Position numbers and translations under genes: made by a program. DNA of 36,129 nucleotides from an uncultured Arthrobacter sp. (lineage in GTDB: Bacteria; Actinomycetota; Actinomycetes; Actinomycetales; Micrococcaceae), in NCBI RefSeq assembly GCF_902805515.1, contig NZ_CADCTE010000128.1, positions 1 to 36,129 on the forward strand. Reading direction: 5' to 3'. Under the pieces are notes generated by a model. That model was not told where the DNA came from. It saw only the letters and a list, made by a program, of their open reading frames with translations, and made no database searches. Positions 29,843-36,129 of the stretch are shown one piece after another (the stretch's first letter is position 1; each line of letters starts with the position of its first letter).

Positions 29843-30643
29843 TCAGTGGCCCAGGTGTTTCCGCGCGAAGGAGAGCGTCTCGGCGAGCCACTCCTCGCGC
29901 TCGCCCGCCCCGCGGGCCCTGCGCGTGCTGACCTCGACCGCGACGACGCCGCCCCAGTCCGAGTCACTCAGGTGCCGCAGCGCCTCGGCGCAGCGCTGCT
30001 CCCCCTGGCCGGGCACGAGGTGTTCGTCCTTGCCGTTGGCCGTGCCGTCGGTGAGGTGGACATGGGAGAGCCGCTCCCCCAGGCCACGGATCTCTTCGAA
30101 GGAATCCATCCCCGCGATCGCCGCGTGGGAGAAATCCCAGGTGACCGCGTCGTAGGGCTCCGGGATCGGGTTCCAGTGCGGGAGGTACGCCTTCGCCTCC
30201 CTTCCGCGGACCTTCCACGGGTACATGTTCTCCACGGCGATCTTGATGCCGTATTCGTCCGTGACCCGGCGGATCCCCTCCGCGAAGTTTTCGGCGTAGC
30301 CGCTCTGCCAGCGGAACGGCGGGTGCACGACGACGGTCTTCGCGCCCACTTCGGCGGCCATCGCCGCGGACATCTCGACCTTCGTCCACGCCCGTCCCCA
30401 TACCTGCTGGGTGAGCAGGAGTGTCGGGGCGTGGATGGCCAGGATCGGCTGGTCGTAGCGGGCGCTCAGGCCGCGCAGCAGGTCGGGGTTCTGGCTGGTG
30501 GAGTTGTTGGTCACCATGACCTCCACGCCGTCGTACCCGAGATCCTGGGCCATGGCGAAGGCATCGTGCACCGACAGCGGGTACACCGAGGCGCTGGAGA
30601 GCGCCACGGGGATCGGGGACCGGGATTCCTCGGGGAGCGTCAT
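29843..30643 (-). CDS. Sugar phosphate isomerase/epimerase-like TIM barrel
   Basis: A 266-residue protein of the AP-endonuclease family 2/xylose isomerase-like TIM barrel. The N-terminus VALSSASVYPLSVHDAFAMAQDLGYDGVEV is characteristic. Metal-site segments follow: VVVHPPFRWQ, KIAVENMYPWK, AVTWDFSHAAI, LSHVHLTDGT and VVAVEVSTRR. M. tuberculosis Rv0498 occupies the equivalent place. The substrate is not known; the fold spans sugar isomerases, epimerases and endonucleases. ATG 30643 begins the gene without a good ribosome motif. It lies 129 bases downstream of the topA stop (same strand), so it may be transcribed separately. Confidence 0.82.
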   Translation of the reverse strand: MTLPEESRSPIPVALSSASVYPLSVHDAFAMAQDLGYDGVEVMVTNNSTSQNPDLLRGLSARYDQPILAIHAPTLLLTQQVWGRAWTKVEMSAAMAAEVGAKTVVVHPPFRWQSGYAENFAEGIRRVTDEYGIKIAVENMYPWKVRGREAKAYLPHWNPIPEPYDAVTWDFSHAAIAGMDSFEEIRGLGERLSHVHLTDGTANGKDEHLVPGQGEQRCAEALRHLSDSDWGGVVAVEVSTRRARGAGEREEWLAETLSFARKHLGH

Positions 30644-30772
30644 CTAGACCGCCCCGCCCGACGGGTGCACCGCGCCAGTGTCCAGCCCGCCTATCCGCAT
30701 TCTTCCGCCATCCGTCGCGCCACTCATCCTGTTCATCGCGGCACCGCGCAGCACACCCCGTGCCGCGGCGGT

Positions 30773-33520
30773 CTACTTCCCCGCTGCTACCTTGCGCTTG
30801 GCCGGGGCGCGCCGGGTCGTCTTCTTGGGAGCCGGCCCCTTGGCCCGCTTCTCCGCCAGCATGTCGATCGCCTGTTCCCGGCTGAGCTCCTCCAGAGCCA
30901 TCGAGCCCGGGACGGTGATGTTCGTGATGCCGTCGGTGATGTACGGGCCGAAGCGGCCGTCCTTCACCACAATCGCCTTGCCGCTCTCCGGGTCGTCGCC
31001 GAACTCGGCCAGCGGCGGGGTCGCGGTGCGTCCGCCGCGCTGCTTGGGCTGGGCGTAGATCTCAAGGGCCTGCTCGAGGGTGATCGTGAAGATCTCCTCT
31101 TCGGAGCCGATGGAGCGCGAGTCGCTGCCCTTCTTCAGGTACGGCCCGAAGCGTCCGTTCTGGACGGTGATCTCCTTGCCCTCGGCGTCCTCGCCCAGGA
31201 CCCGGGGCAGGTTCATCAGCTTCAGCGCCTCGTCGAGCGTGACGGTTTCCACCGACATCGACTTGAACAGCGAGCCCGTGCGCGGCTTGACCTTGGCGGG
31301 CTTCTTGGGCGGCTTCGGCTTGCCGTTCTTGTAGTACTCCACCGGCTGGGCCGCGAGTTCGGCCTCGGTCGGCTCGGGGATCAGTTCGATGACGTAGGGC
31401 CCGTAGCGTCCGTCGCGGGCCACGATGGTCCGGCCCGTTTCGGGGTCGACGCCGAGCACCCGCTCCTGGGAGACCGGGGACTCCATCAGCTCAATCGCCT
31501 TTTCGGCGGTCAGCTCGTCGGGGGCGAGGTCCTCGGGCACGTTGGCGCGCTGCGGCTCGGCGCCCTCGGGCGCGTCGGCCGGCAGCGGCTTCTCGAGGTA
31601 GGGCCCGAACTTGCCCACGCGCAGGGTGATGCCGTCGGCGATCTCCACCGAGTTGATGCGGCGGGCGTCGATCTCGCCGAGGTCGTTCACGATCGTGTGA
31701 AGCCCGGTGTCCTTGCGGTCGCAGTAATAGAACCGGTCGAGCCATTCCACCCGGCCGGCCTCGCCGCGTGCGATCCGGTCGAGGTCCTCCTCGAGCTCGG
31801 CGGTGAAGTCGTAGTCGACGTAGTCGTTGAAGTGCTCCTCGAGCAGGCGCACCACGGAGAACGCGATCCAGCTGGGCACCAGGGCCTGGCCCCGGACCCG
31901 CACATAGCCGCGGTCGACAATCGTCGACATGGTCGCGGCATAGGTCGAGGGACGGCCGATGCCGCGCTCCTCGAGGACCTTCACCAGGGACGCCTCGGTG
32001 TAGCGCGGCGGCGGCGAGGTCTCGTGGCCGAGAGCCTCGATGGCCTCGGCGCCGAGCGCGTCGCCCTTGGCGACGTTCGGAAGGCGGGTGCCCTGGCCGG
32101 CGTCGTCGTCGCCGTCCTGGTTGCGGTCCGCGTCGCGGCCCTCCTCGTAGGCGGCCATGAAGCCGCGGAAGGTGATCACGGTGCCGGAGGCCGAGAACTC
32201 GGCGTCGCGCCCGTCGGCGCTGACGGCGCCGAGCCGCAGCGAGGCGGTGGAGCCCTTGGCGTCGGCCATCTGGGAGGCAACCGTGCGCTTCCAGATCAGC
32301 TCGTACAGCCGGAACTCATCGCCGCGCAGGGACTTGGCGACCTGTGCCGGGGTGCGGAAAGAATCCCCGGCGGGACGGATGGCCTCGTGGGCCTCCTGCG
32401 CGTTCTTGGACTTGCCCTTGTAGATCCGCCGGGCCTCGGGCACGTATTCCGCACCGTACAGCTCAGAGGCCTGGCGGCGGGCGGCGTCGACGGCCTGGTC
32501 CGACAGCGCCGGGGAGTCCGTACGCATATAGGTGATGTAGCCGTTTTCGTAGAGCCGCTGGGCCACCTGCATGGTGGTCTTGGAGGAGAAGCGCAGCTTG
32601 CGGGCGGCCTCCTGCTGCAGGGTCGACGTCGTAAACGGCGCGGCCGGGCGGCGGGTGTAAGGCTTGGTCTCCACCGAGCGCACGGTGAACGCGGCGGCCT
32701 CAAGGCCCGCAGCCAGGGACCGGGCCGCCTCCTCATCGAGGCGCGCCACCCCCGAGGTCTTCAGTTCGCCCCGGTCGGTGAAGTCCTTGCCGGAGGCGAT
32801 GCGGCTGCCGTCCACGGAGACAAGCTTCGCGGGGAACGCACCGCCCTTGGCGGCCTCGGCGGGGGTGAAGGACCCGGTGAGGTCCCAGTAGGAGGCGGCA
32901 CGGAAGGCCATGCGTTCGCGTTCGCGCTCCACGACCAGCCGGGTGGCGACGGACTGCACGCGGCCGGCGGACAGGCCGCGGGCCACCTTGCGCCAGAGCA
33001 CCGGGGAGATCTCGTACCCGTAGAGGCGGTCGAGGATCCTGCGGGTCTCCTGGGCGTCGACCATCGGAATGTCGAGGTCACGCATCTCCAGCAGGGCGCG
33101 CTGAACCGCTTCCTTCGTGATTTCGGGGAAGGTGAGCCGGTAGACGGGCACCTTGGGCTTGAGCACCTCGAGCAGGTGCCACGCGATGGCCTCGCCCTCG
33201 CGGTCACCGTCGGTTGCGAGATACAGTTCGTCGGCGTCCTTGAGGGCAGCCTTGAGCTCGGCCACCTTCTTCTTCTTATCCGAGGAGACGACGTAGTACG
33301 GCTCGAAGTCCTTCTCGATGTCCACGGCGAACTTGCCCACCGAGCTCTTCTTCATCTCGGCCGGCAGGTCGGAGGGCTGGGGCAGGTCACGGATATGGCC
33401 CATCGAGGCCGCGACCTCAAAGCCCTCCCCGAGATAGCCGGCAATGGTCTTGATCTTGCCGGGTGACTCGACGATGACGAGCTTTTTTCCGTGCTTTTTG
33501 TCCGATGCCTTAGTGGGCAC
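30773..33520 (-). CDS. topA: DNA topoisomerase I
   Basis: A 915-residue type IA topoisomerase that relaxes negative supercoils. The Toprim domain starts KLVIVESPGKIKTIAGYLG and holds DREGEAIAWHL with the metal-binding acids. The active-site Tyr is in YITYMRTDS, and domain motifs GRPSTYAATMSTIVDRGYV and QEAHEAIRPAG are intact. The C-terminal part has four topo-C repeats with GKFGPYL, GRYGPYV, GRFGPYL and GRFGPYI, and no zinc-binding cysteine fingers. It ends in a Lys/Arg/Ala-rich tail (KGPAPKKTTRRAPAKRK), as in mycobacterial TopA, where this tail boosts processivity. Start GTG 33520 is preceded by GAGGAG at about 4 bases. A TTGACG to GTATCG promoter with an 18-base gap precedes it. It is the main essential gene here. 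Confidence 0.96.
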   Translation of the reverse strand: MPTKASDKKHGKKLVIVESPGKIKTIAGYLGEGFEVAASMGHIRDLPQPSDLPAEMKKSSVGKFAVDIEKDFEPYYVVSSDKKKKVAELKAALKDADELYLATDGDREGEAIAWHLLEVLKPKVPVYRLTFPEITKEAVQRALLEMRDLDIPMVDAQETRRILDRLYGYEISPVLWRKVARGLSAGRVQSVATRLVVERERERMAFRAASYWDLTGSFTPAEAAKGGAFPAKLVSVDGSRIASGKDFTDRGELKTSGVARLDEEAARSLAAGLEAAAFTVRSVETKPYTRRPAAPFTTSTLQQEAARKLRFSSKTTMQVAQRLYENGYITYMRTDSPALSDQAVDAARRQASELYGAEYVPEARRIYKGKSKNAQEAHEAIRPAGDSFRTPAQVAKSLRGDEFRLYELIWKRTVASQMADAKGSTASLRLGAVSADGRDAEFSASGTVITFRGFMAAYEEGRDADRNQDGDDDAGQGTRLPNVAKGDALGAEAIEALGHETSPPPRYTEASLVKVLEERGIGRPSTYAATMSTIVDRGYVRVRGQALVPSWIAFSVVRLLEEHFNDYVDYDFTAELEEDLDRIARGEAGRVEWLDRFYYCDRKDTGLHTIVNDLGEIDARRINSVEIADGITLRVGKFGPYLEKPLPADAPEGAEPQRANVPEDLAPDELTAEKAIELMESPVSQERVLGVDPETGRTIVARDGRYGPYVIELIPEPTEAELAAQPVEYYKNGKPKPPKKPAKVKPRTGSLFKSMSVETVTLDEALKLMNLPRVLGEDAEGKEITVQNGRFGPYLKKGSDSRSIGSEEEIFTITLEQALEIYAQPKQRGGRTATPPLAEFGDDPESGKAIVVKDGRFGPYITDGITNITVPGSMALEELSREQAIDMLAEKRAKGPAPKKTTRRAPAKRKVAAGK

Positions 33521-33607
33521 TTCTCTCCTCGATACGGGGGTGCTGAGCCAGTCCGTCAATGGCGCGCGGCGGGGGTTCCGCTGCTGGCTCTACCCCTCCC
33601 AGTATGC

Positions 33608-33619
33608 GGTATGCATACC
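33608..33619. repeat. Perfect 12-base palindrome upstream of topA
   Basis: GGTATGCATACC is a perfect inverted repeat in the topA-methyltransferase gap, with a partial copy (AGTATGC) on its left at 33601-33607. It lies about 90 bases upstream of GTG 33520, so it could be a repressor or activator site. No known consensus is assigned. Confidence 0.4.
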
Positions 33620-33641
33620 TGCAATAGGGTAGCCGCAATGT

Positions 33642-35336
33642 TCAGGGGGCCGGAATCAGGAATCCTTCGAGCACCAGCTGCCGCACCATCGCCAGCAGGT
33701 TGGAGGAGAAGAGGGGGTCGTTTTCGCCGAGGAGCGCCGCGAGCGCTCCGGCGATCTGCCCGGCGGTCAGTTCGCCGTCGCAGGCCGAGGCGAAACCGGC
33801 CAGTTCGGTGGTCAGCAGCGTGGTGCGCCGCAGCCCGGCGCCCTGCCGGAGCAGGATGACGCCGGGGTGTTCGGCGCCCGGCCGCTGGTGCCGTTCCTCG
33901 GTGACGTCGCCGGCCACCAGCAGGTATTCCCAGGTCAGGTCCCGTCCCGCCGGATTTTCCCGGCCGCCGCCCGGAGTGGTCCCGGATCCCTCACCGGGGG
34001 CACGGAGCCAGTCTCCGCGCGTGAGAGCCGCCGCGAGGTGCGGCCCGAGGGGCTGCTCGATCTCGTGGGTGATCTCCTCGCACCGCACTGTTCCGGGGCC
34101 GGCCGACCGGCGGAGCCAGATATAGCCGAACCCGACGGCGTCGACGCTCCGGGACGCGAAGTCCTTCAGATAGTCCGCGTACCGGCGGGCATAGGCGTCG
34201 CGGTCCCGGTTCTCGGCGGCGTCGCGCAGCCAGGTCTCGGCGTACTGCAGCGGGGACTGCACCTCCCGCTGGATGATCCAGGCGTCGGTGCCCTCCGGCA
34301 GCCACTGCCGGATCCTTTCATCCCAGCTGCGCCCGCCCCGGATCTCCCAGTTCCCCAGAAGCTGGGCCGTACCGCCCTCGGTGAGCATCCCGGGCAGGTC
34401 TGCCAGGAGGCCCGAAACGATGTCGTCCCCGGCCAGGCCGCCGTCGCGGTAGGTGAACTGGTCCCCCGCGGTTTCCGCAGCGTTACGGGGCGTGATCACG
34501 AACGGCGGGTTCGATACGACGAGGTCGAAGCGTTCACCGGCCACGGGCTCGAGCAGGCTGCCCTGGCGGAGGCTGACGCGCTCCTCGAGGGCCTCGGGGT
34601 CGATCCGCAGGACCCCCGAGTTGAGCAGCAGGTTGAACCGGGTGAAGGCGAGTGCCCGCGGGGAGATGTCGGTGGCCGTGACGTGCTCTGCGTGGGAGAG
34701 CAGGTGGAAGGTCTGGATGCCGCAGCCGGTGCCGAGGTCCAGCGCCCTGCCGACGCGGGGGCGGACGGTGATCTGGGCCAGGGTGAGCGAGGCGCCGCCG
34801 ATGCCGAGCACGTGGTCGTGGCGCAGGACTCCGGGGCGCTGGAGCGCCCCGAGGTCGCTGGCGACCCACAGGTCGCCGTCGGCGTCGGAGGAATAGGGGC
34901 GGAGCTCGACGGCGGCCTGCCGCATTGCGTCCGCCGGCACCGGGCCGTCGAGAGGCTCGATCAGCCGCAGGGACTGCAGCCCTGCGGCGCCGGTGATGGG
35001 GAAGGCGAGATCCAGGTGGCCCTGGCTCACCTGCCCACCCAGGAGCCACAGCATGACGGGCGCCACGATCATCGAGGGGTTTTCGCTCCGGAGCTCCTCC
35101 TCGCAGGCAAGCAGCACGGGCACTATCTGGTCCCGGGTCAACGCCGCATAGGCTTCTTCGCCGGCGAAGGCCGCCACGCCCCCGACGGTGTAGTTCAGGG
35201 CGGCGAGATCCGCGGCGAGCGAGACGAGCAGGCCGCGGTCCAGGACCGAGGGCGCGTCGGCCACCCCGGCGGTGTCCCCCGCGGCGCCTTCGTCCTTATC
35301 TCCGGCGGTGCCCCGGCGCTCCTCGATGCCGGCCAC
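33642..35336 (-). CDS. Large class I methyltransferase with NPPF motif
   Basis: A 564-residue methyltransferase of the HemK/MTS type. The SAM motif is ALDLGTGCGIQTFHL, followed by TATDISPRAL. The catalytic N-P-P-(F/Y) motif is LVVSNPPFVI, so a planar nitrogen (glutamine amide or base amino group) is the likely acceptor. The first 200 residues are a separate N-terminal domain (VSLAADLAALNYTVGGVAAFAGEEAYAAL region), and the last 180 form another, ending in LFSSNLLAMVRQLVLEGFLI. Both are typical of the actinobacterial proteins of this length placed near topA. GTG 35336 shares its first base with the trhO stop TAG, so translation is coupled. The substrate is unknown; ribosomal protein, release factor or rRNA are candidates. 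Confidence 0.82.
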   Translation of the reverse strand: MAGIEERRGTAGDKDEGAAGDTAGVADAPSVLDRGLLVSLAADLAALNYTVGGVAAFAGEEAYAALTRDQIVPVLLACEEELRSENPSMIVAPVMLWLLGGQVSQGHLDLAFPITGAAGLQSLRLIEPLDGPVPADAMRQAAVELRPYSSDADGDLWVASDLGALQRPGVLRHDHVLGIGGASLTLAQITVRPRVGRALDLGTGCGIQTFHLLSHAEHVTATDISPRALAFTRFNLLLNSGVLRIDPEALEERVSLRQGSLLEPVAGERFDLVVSNPPFVITPRNAAETAGDQFTYRDGGLAGDDIVSGLLADLPGMLTEGGTAQLLGNWEIRGGRSWDERIRQWLPEGTDAWIIQREVQSPLQYAETWLRDAAENRDRDAYARRYADYLKDFASRSVDAVGFGYIWLRRSAGPGTVRCEEITHEIEQPLGPHLAAALTRGDWLRAPGEGSGTTPGGGRENPAGRDLTWEYLLVAGDVTEERHQRPGAEHPGVILLRQGAGLRRTTLLTTELAGFASACDGELTAGQIAGALAALLGENDPLFSSNLLAMVRQLVLEGFLIPAP

Positions 35337-36129
35337 TAGACGGCTCCCGCCGCTGTCGCTTCGGCCTCATCCGTCTCGCAGCCCTGGGGGCAGCGGAGCG
35401 TCTCCGGTCGTGCCGCGCAGTCCGCGCAGTACAGGGTCAGGTTGCGGCAGGCGGAGTTTGAGCAGTTCTCGAACTTGTTGGTGGGGCTCTGGCAGCGCAC
35501 GCACTTGCCGATCGTCGCGGCGTCTGCGCTGAACTCAAGATGCATGCGCTTGTCGAACACGTAAAGGGAACCCTCCCAGAGGCCCTTGTCGCCGTAGGTC
35601 TCCCCGTAGCGCACAATCCCGCCCTGCAGCTGGTACACCTCGCTGAAGCCGCGGTTGATCATCAGGCTTGAGAGGACCTCGCACCGGATCCCGCCGGTGC
35701 AGTACGTCACCACCGGTTTGTCCTTCAGATCGTCGTACTTGCCGGATTCGAGCTCCGCCACGAAGTCATGGGTCGTCGACACATCCGGCACGATGGCGCC
35801 CTTGAAGCGGCCGATCTGCGCCTCGAGCGCGTTGCGTCCGTCGAAGAACACCACCTCCTCGCCCTGGCTGCGCTTGGCGTCGACGAGTTCGTGGAGCTCT
35901 TCGGGGCGCAGGTGGATTCCTCCGCCGACGACACCGTCCGGACCCACCTTGAGTTCGCCGGGGGCACCGAAGGAGACGATCTCGTCGCGGACCTTCACGC
36001 TCAGCCGGGGGAAGTCCGCGGCTGATCCCTCGGACCATTTGATGTCCATGGTCTTGAAGGCGGGATACTGCCTTGTGGCCTTCACATACTGCTTAACGGC
36101 GTCGAGACTGCCGCCGACGGTCCCGTTGA
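35336..36129 (-). CDS. trhO: tRNA uridine(34) hydroxylase TrhO, N-terminus beyond window
   Basis: A partial gene: 263 residues are encoded and the start lies past the right edge. The frame reads through to 36127 ([19 protein letters not shown]), which matches the N-terminal domain of TrhO/YceA, so the GTG at 36085 is internal. The rhodanese domain follows ([24 protein letters not shown]) with the catalytic Cys in [15 protein letters not shown]. The C-terminal part has the Cys-rich segment of the family ([29 protein letters not shown]). The enzyme makes 5-hydroxyuridine at position 34 of tRNAs using O2. Its stop overlaps the start of the methyltransferase gene. Confidence 0.9.
   Translation of the reverse strand, partial: NGTVGGSLDAVKQYVKATRQYPAFKTMDIKWSEGSAADFPRLSVKVRDEIVSFGAPGELKVGPDGVVGGGIHLRPEELHELVDAKRSQGEEVVFFDGRNALEAQIGRFKGAIVPDVSTTHDFVAELESGKYDDLKDKPVVTYCTGGIRCEVLSSLMINRGFSEVYQLQGGIVRYGETYGDKGLWEGSLYVFDKRMHLEFSADAATIGKCVRCQSPTNKFENCSNSACRNLTLYCADCAARPETLRCPQGCETDEAEATAAGAV

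Noticed and set aside
29474-33466. A 1,330-codon plus-strand open frame opposite topA, with Gly/Leu/Arg/His-rich translation
   Set aside because: It is the antisense shadow of topA, whose conserved motifs are unambiguous. Long stop-free antisense frames are common in GC-rich DNA.
1-36129. CRISPR arrays, tRNA or rRNA genes, insertion sequences, prophage
   Set aside because: I found no regularly spaced repeats, cloverleaf-like stretches, transposase motifs or phage genes. The BldC-like protein has an excisionase fold but no integrase or attachment site nearby.

Overview
The window is about 36 kb of a high-GC actinobacterial chromosome, and the gene content points to the Micrococcaceae (Arthrobacter and relatives). 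The evidence is an actinobacterial menaquinone locus, a ResB/CcsB (system II) cytochrome c maturation operon, Rex, the tiny ribosomal protein bS22 beside a BldC-like helix-turn-helix gene, a mycothiol-type maleylpyruvate isomerase-fold protein, and a TopA that ends in a lysine-rich tail. I see no rRNA, tRNA, insertion sequence, prophage or CRISPR array. This is mainly core chromosome with a few accessory enzymes.

Layout. 1-1160: the tail of a membrane protein and an SGNH esterase lipoprotein. 1199-4803 (minus): a coupled operon of thiolase, enoyl-CoA hydratase, 3-hydroxyacyl-CoA dehydrogenase and a tyrosine phosphatase. Its promoter region carries a near match to the PaaR operator, so it is probably the lower phenylacetate or beta-ketoadipate pathway. 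5099-6718: a stand-alone succinate dehydrogenase iron-sulfur subunit and a hemerythrin-like protein. 6755-10079: small accessory genes (methyltransferase, DHFR-fold reductase, APH(6)-type kinase, DUF4190 membrane protein, VOC protein). 10126-13174: menB-menE-menA. 13193-14044: two small membrane proteins on divergent, nearly overlapping promoters. 14178-19093 (minus): histidine phosphatase, resA, ccdA, resB, ccsB. 19270-22435: YceI, a YGQN-repeat membrane protein, rex and a mycothiol-dependent-type protein. 22663-24461: glutaredoxin, HAD-IB phosphatase, bS22 and the BldC-like protein. 24700-28685: ArsR-type regulator, AcuC-type deacetylase and a TrkH/TrkA potassium system. 28725-36129 (minus): proC, a sugar phosphate isomerase-like protein, topA, a large NPPF methyltransferase, and trhO, which runs off the right edge.

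How it fits together. Much of the window serves electron transport. menB, menE and menA make menaquinone; resA, ccdA, resB and ccsB mature c-type cytochromes; Rex senses NADH/NAD+; an extra SdhB sits nearby. The gene order recalls the Mycobacterium tuberculosis Rv0496-Rv0548 region (isomerase, proC, excisionase-like HTH, bS22, SerB1, glutaredoxin, phosphatase, thioredoxin, CcdA, ResB, CcsA, MenA, MenE, MenB). The heme genes expected in the middle are absent, and a K+ transporter and other genes are inserted.

The most notable signal is regulatory. At least ten genes have a TANNNT -10 hexamer exactly 6 or 7 bases before the start codon, which predicts leaderless mRNAs. Two pairs of these promoters are divergent. 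Two further operator-like palindromes, PaaR-like and BlaI-like, lie at the two main metabolic operons.
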